A DNA stretch of 64,000 bases from Myxococcales bacterium (GCA_012960035.1 DUBZ01000032.1:1-64000), one strand, 5' to 3'; shown: positions 18,301 to 27,625, counted from the stretch's first letter. Notes: generated from the letters alone by a model not told the origin. Numbers and translations: made by a program.

Positions 18301-19056
18301 TTAAAGCCCGACGAGATGCTTCTGCTGGAGTTTCTCGAGGGACTCTCGCACGTGGGTCAAGTCCGCTTCACAGTCGACTTCGCCCCACCACAACCCGGTG
18401 ATGTTCGCAGTCTCCACCGGATGCTCCAGGGCGATGTTTCCAATCACCTTCAAGTACCAGTTCGTGAGGCCTTCCGAAGTGCGAATGTCACGATCGAGCG
18501 CGTTCTTCAAAATGGTTACGCCTTCGCTGCGGAACACGAGCATCCCGATGGATTCGGCATCGACTGAGTTGACGTCGAGGGTCTTGCCAATTTCAGTTAG
18601 CCGTTTGTTTTCGTCGAGGTGAACCTTCATGTCGTCTTCGTCGTATTCGGGGGCTTCGTTGACGGTGACCGTGATCGGCACCTTCGGTCCGTCCAGCACC
18701 TTTGCGAGCAAGTCGACTTCGAACAACGTGTCGCCGTTGAGCAGAATGAAGTCTTCGCTCATTTCGGGGCGCGCGAGCCATACCGTCGCAAGGTTGTCGC
18801 TCATCGCGTAGAAGGGGTTGAAACAGGTGCGCACGGTAAGGCCGGGGATCGGGCGCTCGGCGAGTTTCTTTTCTACTTGTTCGGCGCGGAAGCCGACCAT
18901 GATCGAAACGTCGGTGACGCCGCACTCGGCCAGCGCGTGAAGCTGCACTTCAAGAACTGAAAGGTCGTTGAAGACCGGGATCATGCACTTGGGTTTGTCT
19001 TCCGTGTGCGGGAGCAGTCGCTTCCCTTGTCCCGCACTCACGATGATGGCTTTCAT
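18301..19056 (-). CDS. Phosphocholine-cytidylyltransferase-like (LicC-type) nucleotidyltransferase
   Basis: A 251-residue nucleotidyltransferase with a full motif set: IIVSAGQGKRL (NTP loop, residues 4-14), KPKCMIPV with the substrate Lys, LNGDTLFE with the metal Asp near 108, and WWGEVDCEADL near the C-terminus. The NPFYAMSDNLATVW block is characteristic of LicC/choline-phosphate cytidylyltransferases. It should make a CDP- or NDP-linked alcohol or sugar. The neighbouring CDP-alcohol phosphotransferase (12.7-14.0 kb) could use such a donor. First gene of a three-gene minus-strand unit. Confidence 0.82.
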   Translation of the reverse strand: MKAIIVSAGQGKRLLPHTEDKPKCMIPVFNDLSVLEVQLHALAECGVTDVSIMVGFRAEQVEKKLAERPIPGLTVRTCFNPFYAMSDNLATVWLARPEMSEDFILLNGDTLFEVDLLAKVLDGPKVPITVTVNEAPEYDEDDMKVHLDENKRLTEIGKTLDVNSVDAESIGMLVFRSEGVTILKNALDRDIRTSEGLTNWYLKVIGNIALEHPVETANITGLWWGEVDCEADLTHVRESLEKLQQKHLVGL

Positions 19057-19389
19057 GGGCCCGCACCCCTCCGAAGATCTTGTTCGCGCTGCGCTTTGAT
19101 TTGAGTCTGGTGAATTGCTTTGTTGCTGTTTCGCCGCCGTTCAAACCTGGCAGTCAGAGCGTTGCGATCGCTCTCTCGTCGCTGGATCTGGTTCTTGGAT
19201 GCGTTTCTGAATTGACGGTGGTTCAGTTGTCCAGTACTGCGAAAGCCGCGCACACAAACTGTTTTAAGGTCATGCAAATCGCGGCGGCGAATCGCGAACG
19301 GCCGCAACTGTATCTGAATTCCAGGCCTAGAACCATTCATGCGCAGGCGCTGATGGTCACGTTCGCGGTCAAACCCCGTGGGGTGGCGG
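19057..19389. other. Intergenic region, no gene supported
   Basis: About 330 bases between the LicC-like gene start and the kdsA stop, both minus strand. Base composition is visibly more T-rich than the flanking genes, and the open frames in it look like shadows. It must hold the promoter of the 19.1-15.4 kb unit; no clear hexamers or hairpin were found. Confidence 0.45.
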
Positions 19390-20211
19390 TCATCCGCTTT
19401 GATCTGAAGCGCGAACAACTTGGTCGAGCAAGCAGACCGTGCCAAGCAGCGAATCGAGTTCGTCAAAAGTGATTTGGCTGGGTCCGTCGACGGGTGCAGA
19501 TGCCGGGGCCGAGTGGGCTTCGAGGAAAAGCACGTCAATTCCAACGGCGACCGCAGCGCGTGCAAGCGGTGCGACAATTTCGCGACGTCCTCCCGAAGCG
19601 CCGTCGAGTGCACCGGGTTGTTGTACCGCGTGGGTTGCATCGAAGCAGACCGGCGCGAAGTCGCGCATCACCACGAGTGACGACATGTCGGCAACGAGGT
19701 CGTTGTATCCGAACTGGGTGCCGCGATCGGTGAGCAACACGTTGTCGCAACCGAAGTGCGAAAGTTTCTCGACGACGGCTTGCATGTTTGCCGGTGCAAT
19801 GAACTGCCCCTTCTTGACGTTCACGGGTAGCCCTGTCGCGGCACACGCTGCAAGTAAGTCGGTTTGTCGACACAAGAACGCGGGCACTTGCAAGCAGTCG
19901 ACGACTTTACTGGCGAGCTTCGCTTGTTCGGGTTCATGGACATCGGTGATGATGGGCAAGTCGGTTGCGCGCTTGACCGTGGCGAGGATCTCGAGCCCGG
20001 CATCGATGCCCGGCCCGCGATACGCCGACACTTTGGACCGGTTCGCTTTGTCGAATGACGCTTTGAAGATCAGCGGCAGGTCGTGGCGTTTGGCGATCGC
20101 GCCAAAGCGTCGCGCGGCGTCGAGGGTTTGCGCTTCGCTTTCCAAGACGTTTAGGCCCGCGATCAGTGCGAGGGGCGCTCCGTTTCCAATTTCGATTGAT
20201 GCGATTCGCAC
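19390..20211 (-). CDS. kdsA: 3-deoxy-8-phosphooctulonate (KDO-8-P) synthase
   Basis: A 273-residue aldolase condensing arabinose-5-phosphate with phosphoenolpyruvate to KDO-8-phosphate, the first committed step of KDO synthesis for lipopolysaccharide. Recognisable blocks are FKASFDKANRSK, YRGPGIDAGLEIL, TDVHEPEQ, CRQTDLLAA, VNVKKGQF and LTDRGTQFGYNDLVADM, all typical of KdsA. The start is taken as GTG 20211, eight bases after GGAG; the open frame extends far upstream but that part looks non-coding. It diverges from an MsbA-like ABC transporter. Confidence 0.92.
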   Translation of the reverse strand: MRIASIEIGNGAPLALIAGLNVLESEAQTLDAARRFGAIAKRHDLPLIFKASFDKANRSKVSAYRGPGIDAGLEILATVKRATDLPIITDVHEPEQAKLASKVVDCLQVPAFLCRQTDLLAACAATGLPVNVKKGQFIAPANMQAVVEKLSHFGCDNVLLTDRGTQFGYNDLVADMSSLVVMRDFAPVCFDATHAVQQPGALDGASGGRREIVAPLARAAVAVGIDVLFLEAHSAPASAPVDGPSQITFDELDSLLGTVCLLDQVVRASDQSG

Positions 20212-20469
20212 GATGGATACTCCGGTGGGTTGTTTCGCTTCGCGCGTGTTGATCGAAGTTGAACGTCGCGCTCGCGAAACGCGACCTACAATTCGGTGCG
20301 GTCGAGTTTCGAAGCATCGTGAGTCGTGAAAGAATTGACAACAGTTCCCCAGGGGGCGATCGATCTTTTCGGTGCTGGACCAACGCTTTGCAGGGTCAAT
20401 CCGCGTTGGATTGTTGGAGAGGACCTCGGTGCAATCAAGATTGGACCGCTCTAGTATGCGCCTTTCATC

Positions 20470-22182
20470 ATGCATCTGTTTTTCGTCTTCGCTCGCAACT
20501 ACCCGATATCGAGTGCGCTCATGGTGCTGGGGCTGATCTTTGCCGCCCTGGCCGAAGGCGTCGGTATTGGCGCGATGTTGCCGCTGTTCGCACTTGTGTT
20601 GCGCCAACAGTCCGGCACCGATGCGGCAGAGCTTGGCGGTGAAACAGATATTGAACGTCGTGTCGCAGACCTGTTCACAAGCATGGGGATCGAAGTCACG
20701 CTTACGAATCTGGCCATCGTTCTGCTTTCGACGTTGATCGTGAAAGCGGGGCTGGTCATCGCCGCAAAGAGGCAGGTGGGTTACACGGTCGCGCAGTCCG
20801 CAACCGATTTACGCTTGCGCTTGTTAGAAGCGTTGATGAGTGCAAGGTGGCGCTACTTCGTTGATCAGCGCATGGGCATCATGACCAACGCTTTTTCGAC
20901 TGAATCTGAACGCTCAGCAACGGCGTACCTCTACGCGACGACGGTGCTCTCACTACTTATCAATAGCTTCTTCTATACGGTGATTGCGTTTTTGATTTCT
21001 TGGGAAGCGATGGTCGCTGCTTTCGTTTCTTCGGTCATCGGCATGGTGCTTCTTGCGCCACTCGTGCGCGCGACGCGAAAGGCGGGCAACAAGCAAACCG
21101 TCTTGATGCGGAACCTGATCAACCGACTGTCCGATACGTTGCAGGCGCTCAAGCCGGTGAAGGCGATGTCTCGAGAGAACCAAATTGTTCCGCTGCTTTC
21201 GGAAGACACCGCCAAATTGAATCGCGCCCTGCAGCGCAAAGTGCTCGCGACCGAAGCATTGGCTGCGGTGCAAGAACCGATCATTGCCACGTGTCTGGTG
21301 TTCGTGTTCGGCTTCTGCATGGTTTACCTCGCGCTGCCGCCCTCACGGTTGCTTGTCTTGGGTTTCGTATTTGTGCGCCTGCTCACCCAACTTGCCCGAG
21401 CGCAGCGGCAGTATCAAAATCTCACGACACAAGAAAGCGCGTACTGGGCGATCGAAAAAACCATTGCGCAAACCCTCGTCGAACGCGAAGTCGACACAGG
21501 TGAGCAAGCACCGGTGCTCGAGCAGCAGATCAGCCTTGATGCCATTTCGCTTCAGTACGGTGACCACGTTGTCTTCGACGAGGCGTCGCTCGAAATTCCA
21601 GCCGGAGAGATCACCGCGCTGGTCGGTCCGTCAGGCTCGGGCAAGACAACGCTTAGCGATCTGGTGATCGGCTTGGTGGAAGCCGATTCGGGGACGGTCG
21701 CGATCGATGGCGTTCCCCTCGACCAAGTGAGCAAGCGTGCCTGGCGGGAACGAATTGGGTACGTGCCCCAAGAAATGTTTCTCATCAACGACACGATCCG
21801 GGTGAACGTGACGCTCGGTGAGGACGGGCTCGGCGATGCCGAAGTCGAAGCGGCGCTGCGTGCTGCAGGTGCGTGGGAGTTCATTTTGAAGCTGCCCGAC
21901 GGCGTTGACACCCGCGTAGGCGAACGGGGTGCGATGATCTCAGGGGGGCAGAGGCAGCGCATCGCAATCGCACGCGCGCTCGTTCACAAACCTGCATTGC
22001 TTATTCTCGATGAGGCTACAACCTCCCTCGACCCCGAGACCGAAGCCAGTCTCTGGAAGACGATGCTCGAACTGCGAGGCACGGTGACGATCCTTGCGGT
22101 CTCTCACCAGACTCAGCTTGCCAACATTGCCGACCGAATCTACCGGGTCGAAAATGGAAAGGCGCTGCCCGCTGCTGTTTAG
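20470..22182 (+). CDS. MsbA-like ABC exporter (fused membrane and ATPase domains)
   Basis: A 570-residue half-transporter. Residues about 1-320 form the six-helix exporter domain and the rest the ATPase. Walker A GPSGSGKTT is near residue 387, the Q-loop is in GYVPQEMFLIND, the signature is ISGGQRQRIA, Walker B is LLILDEATTSLD and the H-loop is AVSHQ. The sequence class covers MsbA and multidrug or lipid exporters. The divergent kdsA suggests a lipid A or polysaccharide substrate, but this is inference. A 166-bp palindromic repeat begins ten bases after its stop. Confidence 0.88.
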   Translation: MHLFFVFARNYPISSALMVLGLIFAALAEGVGIGAMLPLFALVLRQQSGTDAAELGGETDIERRVADLFTSMGIEVTLTNLAIVLLSTLIVKAGLVIAAKRQVGYTVAQSATDLRLRLLEALMSARWRYFVDQRMGIMTNAFSTESERSATAYLYATTVLSLLINSFFYTVIAFLISWEAMVAAFVSSVIGMVLLAPLVRATRKAGNKQTVLMRNLINRLSDTLQALKPVKAMSRENQIVPLLSEDTAKLNRALQRKVLATEALAAVQEPIIATCLVFVFGFCMVYLALPPSRLLVLGFVFVRLLTQLARAQRQYQNLTTQESAYWAIEKTIAQTLVEREVDTGEQAPVLEQQISLDAISLQYGDHVVFDEASLEIPAGEITALVGPSGSGKTTLSDLVIGLVEADSGTVAIDGVPLDQVSKRAWRERIGYVPQEMFLINDTIRVNVTLGEDGLGDAEVEAALRAAGAWEFILKLPDGVDTRVGERGAMISGGQRQRIAIARALVHKPALLILDEATTSLDPETEASLWKTMLELRGTVTILAVSHQTQLANIADRIYRVENGKALPAAV

Positions 22183-22191
22183 TCGTTTGGC

Positions 22192-22357
22192 CTAGGAGTC
22201 CGCGCGACAGAAGGCGCATGCGCCCAAACGCGGATCCAATGCCGCTACCTGCGTTGCGAAAACTAGCTGTAGCCAGCGAGAGCGGCGCTTTCGCGCCTTG
22301 CCATCGAGATTGTCTCCACATCGGGTCACGCACACCTTCTGCCGCGCAGACTCCTAG
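22192..22357. repeat. 166-bp palindromic dispersed repeat, copy 1
   Basis: Begins CTAGGAGTC and ends GACTCCTAG; the terminal inverted repeats extend about 24 bases with a few mismatches (GCGCG, CAGAAGG shared). A second copy of exactly the same length lies at 30207-30372; I count 14 differences. An internal near-palindrome CTAGCTG/CAGCGAG sits in the middle. The last bases supply the TAG stop of the BI-1 gene on the minus strand. It carries no gene and looks like a MITE or REP-type element. Confidence 0.85.
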
Positions 22358-23022
22358 CGGCGGCCCATGATGCGCAGTACCCGCAAGAACAAGTTGATCA
22401 CGTCCATGTAGATCGCGGCCGCGCTGTCGATGGCATTGTCCAACGTCTTGGGGATCTGGTTTGCGCGCCCCCAGTCGTAGCCGATGTATCCGCAGAAAAT
22501 CGCCGCCACGGCCCAGTCGAAGATCCCGTGATGAAAGTCGAAGAAGAAGTATCCCACCATCTCGACGATGATGACGCCGAGCAGCGCCATGGTGAGCGCG
22601 CCGGAGATACGCTGAAAGAACGCGGGATACATGCTGCCGAGGCACATCATGACGATCGTCACGCCGGCCGTGACTCGGATCGCTTCGAGCACGACGCCAG
22701 GGCTGTAACCCGCGACAATGGTGTTGATGACAAGCCCGAACGGCAGCACGACCAGGTTGTAGCCAACGAAGCTGATCGCCGGGTTGTCCGAGCGTGAGTA
22801 GATCATGACGCCCGCGAAACAGCACGCCATGTAGCCGATCATGAAGGGCCAGAACCCAAACTGCATTGCGGCTTCGGGCGGGATGTTTTGCACCATGTAG
22901 AAGTTTACGCCGAAGCCCCAAAACAGAACCATCCCGATTGCAGCGTTGTACGCCGCGGGACTCAATAGCTCGCTTTCGTTGATACCAATGGCGGTCCGAT
23001 CCCAAACACTCTCGTCAAGCAT
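22354..23022 (-). CDS. Bax inhibitor-1 / YccA family membrane protein
   Basis: A 222-residue membrane protein of about seven helices. The C-terminal block YDWGRANQ followed by SAAAIYMDVINLFLRVLRIM is the strongly conserved end of the BI-1 (TMBIM/YccA) family. The start at 23022 follows AGGAAAGGAAACAGC, better than the ATG at 23142. BI-1 proteins are linked to ion leak and membrane-protease regulation; the bacterial role is unclear. The stop codon TAG belongs to the terminal CTAG of the palindromic repeat. Confidence 0.85.
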   Translation of the reverse strand: MLDESVWDRTAIGINESELLSPAAYNAAIGMVLFWGFGVNFYMVQNIPPEAAMQFGFWPFMIGYMACCFAGVMIYSRSDNPAISFVGYNLVVLPFGLVINTIVAGYSPGVVLEAIRVTAGVTIVMMCLGSMYPAFFQRISGALTMALLGVIIVEMVGYFFFDFHHGIFDWAVAAIFCGYIGYDWGRANQIPKTLDNAIDSAAAIYMDVINLFLRVLRIMGRR

Positions 23023-23086
23023 GCTGTTTCCTTTCCTGAAGTTGCCGCCGACCCAAAACGCGTACCCACTACACAGGCTCGACCGA

Positions 23087-25438
23087 CTACGTGCGCTTCC
23101 CAAAACCTTGGCCGCCAACTCTGGCCGCAAGTATGGCGGCAATGATGGCTAAGAACACGGCTGGCCCCCAGCCTGCCACCATCGGCGAAATCGCACCGCC
23201 ATACCCAAGTGATGCACCCGTTCCGCTTAAGAGAACGGAGCCAATGCCCAAGACGCCGCTCACGAGCAACGTGGTGGAGGAGCTAGGGAAGGGCGGCCCC
23301 ATCACCGCAAAAAACAGAACGATCGCGGGGAGCACGATGCACATGAGTGGCGAAGCAAGCTTGCCGTAGTAATCGACCTCGAGCGCGGTGGCATCGAGGT
23401 CGTTGGCTTCGACCTCCTGAATTTCGGCGCGCAACTGGGCAATGCTGAAGTGCATGGTGTCGATTTGCGCAGGCAACTCTTTGCCTAGCTTTGCAAACTG
23501 AATGGCTTCGGTTTCGTAGAAGCGGTCGCCCACGAACTCGAAGTTGCGCGCATTGTTGAGGCGCCAGTTTCCTTTGCCGATATAGCGCGCTGAGTCGGCG
23601 AATGTGCGTCGTACGGGCAAGCCGTTCTTCTCGAGATCGTAGATCGCGATCTCTTCAGCTTCGCCGCCTTTCGCGTCGAGGCGTCCAACCTGATACAGCT
23701 GACCGCTCACCCGATACCAAACGGGAGGCCGTTGTGCTGTCTTCGCGGTGCGCGTTGTTTTTGACTTATTGCGCTGTTTGATTTCGTTCTGCTTGATCTC
23801 GTCTTGCTTTGCGGCGGCGCGAGGGATGACTTCGTTGTTGAGCAAGAAGTAGAGCGGGATCATTGCAACGCAGATCACAAGCACCGGGAACATCGCCCGC
23901 GAAGCGGGGATGCCGCATGTCCGCATGCCCATCAACTCACCTTGTACCGCGAGATGGCTTGCGGTGAGTGCGGTTCCGACGAGCAGCGACATCGGGATCA
24001 CGCGAGACGCCAGCAGCGGGATTCGTGCGCCATAAAAGCGAACCACTTCCATCCCCGTCGCTTCGTATTTCGCAAACCAACTCAAGCGTTCGAGGATGTC
24101 GATCAACAAATACGCCGAAAGCAATACCCCAAACGCCAGCAGGGCGTACTGCAAAAAGCGCCCGGCGACGTAGCGGGGTAGCGCCCAGCGGCGCGCACCG
24201 CGGAAATTGCGTTCGCGACGCTTGCTCTGTGTGCCGCGCTGACGGTCGACTTCGCGTCCGAACACGCCCTTGCTCGCGATCGTCGAAAACAGCCACACCC
24301 CGACCGCACCCACGATCAGGTTGGGGAGCCAAACCCCGACCGCCGCGCTTAGCGTTTGATCTTGGATCAGACCGTCGCCGAGTTGGACGAGGCCGAAGTA
24401 AACGATGATGGTTCCAAGGCCCCAGATACCCCCCGCTGAGCGAGAATATTCTTTGCGAGTCAGAAAGAGCGGGATCGCGATCAGCCCAAAAATCAAGGCG
24501 GTGACGGGCGTGCTGAGTCGACGATGCCATTCCACGAGGGCGTCGGGGTAGCGCTTGTCTCTTGCAACCTCGTGTTCGGCTTCCACTTGAAGCGCGGCCA
24601 TGGTGAAGCCGGTGAGTGTGTCGTCGTCGTTCCGCTCGATGGGTTTGTCGCTGTTCGGAAGCGTCGCCTTGAGAGATGCGAATTCGATGTGACGTGGACC
24701 TTCCTTGGGTTCCAAGATCACGCGTCCGTCGTGTAGGGTCATGTCGATGCCGCCATCGGCATTTGCGGTGAGGGTTCCCGACGTCGCAAATAGGGTGTCG
24801 CCGAGATCGGGCATCCAAAGCAGCACGTTCTTCAACTTGTCGCCGCGGGCGGAAACTTCTCGGGCTTCCAGACGCCAGGCGCCGAAACGATTGATCTTGC
24901 CCGCGCGCATTTGCGCGGCGGGGTTCTCTCGTGAAAGCGCGGCCAAGGCTTCGTCGAGGGAGCGACTCGCCCAAGGCGATGCGACGAGGGAGAGCCACAG
25001 ACATACGAGTGCCATCACCAGCGCAAAAACACCGATCGGTTCGGCGAGTCTCGTGGCACGAACGCCGAGAGTTTCGAGCACCAGGATTTCGAGGTCTGCA
25101 CCTAAACGTCCGAGCGCAACGAGGACCCCCATCAAGACTGCAAGGGGAAAGACCAGCGTCATGAGTGGGACGACTTGAAAGAATGCGATCTGGAGCACGG
25201 CGTCGGCGCCGAGGCCGCGGTTGATCACGAGATCCGAGTAGCCGAGCAATTCTTTCGTGAGCACAACGGTCGTGAGCCCGAGCAGCGAGAAGACCGTCGG
25301 GCCAACGACCTCGCGGGCGAGGTAGCGATATAGAATGCGGCCAGGCGGGCGATGATCGGAAATGTCGAGACTCCTGCCTCGCGCTACGAATGCATCGCAG
25401 CTGGGCGCGAGTAACGGGTACCTACCAACTGACACCAA
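23087..25438 (-). CDS. LptF-LptG fusion, lipopolysaccharide export permease
   Basis: A 783-residue protein holding two complete YjgP/YjgQ permease units in one chain. Residues about 35-400 (ILYRYLAREVVGPTVFSLLG, LMTLVFPLAVLMGVLVALGRL, SLVASPWASRS) form the LptF-like half. Residues about 425-783 (RYVAGRFLQYALLAFGVLLS, RVIPMSLLVGTALTASHLAVQGELMGMR, NNEVIPRA, then KLASPLMCIVLPAIVLFFAV) form the LptG-like half. Each half has its own periplasmic beta-jellyroll between helix groups, joined by a basic linker near 405-430. With LptB and LptC it would extract LPS from the inner membrane. No LptB/C is adjacent. The first 30 residues are doubtful as coding. Confidence 0.88.
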   Translation of the reverse strand: MVSVGRYPLLAPSCDAFVARGRSLDISDHRPPGRILYRYLAREVVGPTVFSLLGLTTVVLTKELLGYSDLVINRGLGADAVLQIAFFQVVPLMTLVFPLAVLMGVLVALGRLGADLEILVLETLGVRATRLAEPIGVFALVMALVCLWLSLVASPWASRSLDEALAALSRENPAAQMRAGKINRFGAWRLEAREVSARGDKLKNVLLWMPDLGDTLFATSGTLTANADGGIDMTLHDGRVILEPKEGPRHIEFASLKATLPNSDKPIERNDDDTLTGFTMAALQVEAEHEVARDKRYPDALVEWHRRLSTPVTALIFGLIAIPLFLTRKEYSRSAGGIWGLGTIIVYFGLVQLGDGLIQDQTLSAAVGVWLPNLIVGAVGVWLFSTIASKGVFGREVDRQRGTQSKRRERNFRGARRWALPRYVAGRFLQYALLAFGVLLSAYLLIDILERLSWFAKYEATGMEVVRFYGARIPLLASRVIPMSLLVGTALTASHLAVQGELMGMRTCGIPASRAMFPVLVICVAMIPLYFLLNNEVIPRAAAKQDEIKQNEIKQRNKSKTTRTAKTAQRPPVWYRVSGQLYQVGRLDAKGGEAEEIAIYDLEKNGLPVRRTFADSARYIGKGNWRLNNARNFEFVGDRFYETEAIQFAKLGKELPAQIDTMHFSIAQLRAEIQEVEANDLDATALEVDYYGKLASPLMCIVLPAIVLFFAVMGPPFPSSSTTLLVSGVLGIGSVLLSGTGASLGYGGAISPMVAGWGPAVFLAIIAAILAARVGGQGFGKRT

Positions 25439-25676
25439 CTCGAAGCCAGTCGCGGCGTGAGACTAGCAGTCCGCTGAACAAGTCTCGCGAGGTCAGGCCC
25501 CTGAATAATGCGTGTCGGGTTCGATGAGCTGCGATCACTGTTTCATGGTCGACAGTCTTTCGTCGTACTGGGAGTGACGCCGCGACGGAGTGCGTCGTTC
25601 GCTCAGCCCCGTGGGGTCAGCGCGACATCACGAGCTTGGGACCTCGCGTCACCCCGACTGGGTCGTAAAGCTGTCG

Positions 25677-25907
25677 CTACGCGATTGCGATTCGGTCGTC
25701 GCGCATGTCGTGGAGCGGAAACGAATCGCTGTCAAACATGGCGTCGACGAGGTCTGCAACTTCCATCTCGTCTTCGCTGAACTCGGTCGCATAGAGGACG
25801 AGCTCTAGAAATGAGAACGTCTGCTCGGCGTTATGGGTGAGCAGCTGCTCAACGAGTTCGGGATGTTGGTCATGGGTGGCGTAGGGCGCGTCGCTGGACA
25901 TGGTCAT
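25677..25907 (-). CDS. Small acidic protein, unknown
   Basis: A 76-residue acidic open frame with genome-like codon use, rich in Asp and Glu (ATEFSEDEMEVADLVDAMFD). Start may be 25907 or the ATG at 25901; the Shine-Dalgarno is weak. No family recognised, no membrane segment. It could be real or chance. Confidence 0.45.
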   Translation of the reverse strand: MTMSSDAPYATHDQHPELVEQLLTHNAEQTFSFLELVLYATEFSEDEMEVADLVDAMFDSDSFPLHDMRDDRIAIA

Positions 25908-26244
25908 GACCGATACCTATGCAGCCGACGTGCCGATTTCTGTCTTTTTGGGCCACCGTATTGATTTATCCTTTAATAACAGATACTTATGGGTTTCCCG
26001 CACGCCACAATGCGCGGCACCCTCGGGCCGTTGCGGTCGGGATTCCGACGTTTTCGACTGAGGGCCGACACTCTCATTCGCCGGTGTGACGGACCGATAA
26101 GGGGAACTACGTGATCGGGTGTGGCGTACTTCTCTTTCCGGGATCGAAGGTCGAACGTCAATCATGGGCGGCGGGCATGCGGACCGAGTAGAAGCCGACT
26201 GCTAGATTGCAAACTGCAATACAAACGATCGGACAACGAGTCCA
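25908..26244. other. Intergenic region between small divergent genes
   Basis: About 340 bases between the small acidic protein and the glutaredoxin gene. It is locally AT-rich around 25955-25995. A possible plus-strand promoter is TTGATT (25961-25966), 17 bases, TACTTA (25984-25989), but it is far from the glutaredoxin start. Nothing else stands out. Confidence 0.35.
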
Positions 26245-26514
26245 ATGAGTGGCACCGAACAGAAACTATCTCTCTACGAATTTTCGAGCTGCCCATTTTG
26301 CCGGCGGGTTCGGAGTTTTCTGTCGTCGCTCGGCGAAGACGTTGAATCGCGCGACGTGAGCCAAAGCCGCGAGCATCTCCAAGATCTCGTGAACGCGACC
26401 GGAAGCCAGAGGGTGCCTTGCCTGCGCATCGAAGGTGGGGACGGCGACGTGCGCTGGATGCCCGAGTCAGCGCACATCATCGATTACCTGAAGGACCACT
26501 TCGCTTCGCAGTAG
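26245..26514 (+). CDS. Glutaredoxin-like protein
   Basis: An 89-residue thioredoxin-fold protein. CPFC at residues 16-19 is the dithiol active site, VPCL near 57-60 the cis-Pro loop, and the C-terminal helix ends HIIDYLKDHF. Length and motif match monodomain glutaredoxins, which use glutathione to reduce protein disulfides in the cytoplasm. It also resembles the N-terminal domain of glutathione S-transferases. Single gene, no operon partner visible. Confidence 0.85.
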   Translation: MSGTEQKLSLYEFSSCPFCRRVRSFLSSLGEDVESRDVSQSREHLQDLVNATGSQRVPCLRIEGGDGDVRWMPESAHIIDYLKDHFASQ

Positions 26515-26583
26515 GCGCTTTCGTCTAAGACGTTCGCGCAAGTCCATTGCCCTGTCATTCGCACTGCGCATTGCCGCTTCGGT

Positions 26584-26913
26584 TTATGACTTGCGGCGCC
26601 GCTTCTTCACTCCGCCTTGACCCTTCCATGCGACCACGCGCCTGATCGCCGCGTCGGCCTTGGGTCGACTCTTCGTTCCAAGCGAAGTCATCAATCCCGG
26701 GTAGTCGCCGGTCTTCAAAAAGGCTTCAACCGAATTCACTTCTTTGTCTGAAGGGCGAGACGCCCGGCGCGGACCTCGGTTGGTGTCGCTCTCGTAATTC
26801 TTGCGAAACGACTCTGGGTCCAAGCCGCGTTTTTCGAGAATGCGCTTTACCTTTTGCGCGGAAAGCATCTTCGTCCAGAAGTTTTTCCCACTGCTTGAGC
26901 CCTTTGCCGCCAT
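26584..26913 (-). CDS. Small basic protein, unknown
   Basis: About 109 residues from the ATG at 26913, which has GAAAGG about nine bases upstream. Helical N-terminal part (NFWTKMLSAQKVKRILEKRGLDPESF), a middle with EAFLKTGDYPGLM, and a strongly basic end (KKRRRKS) suggesting nucleic-acid contact. No family recognised. The good ribosome site and codon use favour a real gene. Confidence 0.55.
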   Translation of the reverse strand: MAAKGSSSGKNFWTKMLSAQKVKRILEKRGLDPESFRKNYESDTNRGPRRASRPSDKEVNSVEAFLKTGDYPGLMTSLGTKSRPKADAAIRRVVAWKGQGGVKKRRRKS

Positions 26914-27109
26914 AACGCTCATCCTTTCGGTGGCCCCGCCTTATGGGGGAACCACACATATCGTGCAACTTTTTAGTGCGCACTAGTATGGCATAGGTTC
27001 GCGCATTCTGGCCCTAGGTTAGGAACTTTTTCCCCCTGAAAATTGCTCACATTAGGTTGCACAAATAAGTCGCGAGTAAGTGAGCGGCACGCAATTGGCG
27101 CGAGGTCGA

Positions 27110-27625
27110 TCAGCGAGAAGCGTGTTCGTCGGGATCGCCAGGATCATCGGCGTCGAGGGCTTCGTTTGCGAGGTCGTGGGGATCAATCTCCGCGATCCGG
27201 GTTGCGAGCCGTCGCTTCCCGTGGGCACGAGACCGGCAGCGTTCCCAGGTCGAGTCGCCAATCACATAGTCTGCGCCGTGGTAACTTTCGACGCGAAGCA
27301 CGCCATCGGTCGGGATGCACAGGCCGCCTTTGCAGACAAGGAACTCCGTGTGTTCGACCGGCATCTGCGCGAGCAAGTCGCGGGCGTGTTCCGAGAGGCT
27401 GCCGTAGGCCCGCGCCTGTTCGGTGAGAGGCAAGAAGTCGAGCGCCAGCATACCCAGGTGGCTGAGCCCAGGGCTGTGCCGCTTGCGTTCGTTCTCGAGT
27501 GCTTCGCCGGGAGGGCGGGTGTCGACGCTTTCGCGACTCCATTGTCCGCGAACGTCGTCAGCGAAAGACGCGTGTTGCGTCTCTGCCTCAAAGTTCGTTT
27601 GTGACCCAAAGAACCTTCGATCCAT
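27110..27625 (-). CDS. Hypothetical protein
   Basis: 171 residues from the ATG at 27625, which has GGAG six bases upstream. Sequence is charged and soluble, with LGMLALDFLPLTEQARAY, a HTEFLVCKGGLCIPTDGV segment with two cysteines, and an acidic tail rich in DDPGDPDE. No signal peptide or known domain. It diverges from the STT3-like gene across about 100 bases. Confidence 0.55.
   Translation of the reverse strand: MDRRFFGSQTNFEAETQHASFADDVRGQWSRESVDTRPPGEALENERKRHSPGLSHLGMLALDFLPLTEQARAYGSLSEHARDLLAQMPVEHTEFLVCKGGLCIPTDGVLRVESYHGADYVIGDSTWERCRSRAHGKRRLATRIAEIDPHDLANEALDADDPGDPDEHASR

Noticed and set aside
22016-23005. 329-residue minus-strand open frame through the repeat
   Set aside because: Out of frame with the BI-1 gene and very rich in Arg and His; a shadow.
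25508-25530. tRNA-like GGTTCGA stretch
   Set aside because: No acceptor or D arm can be folded around it.
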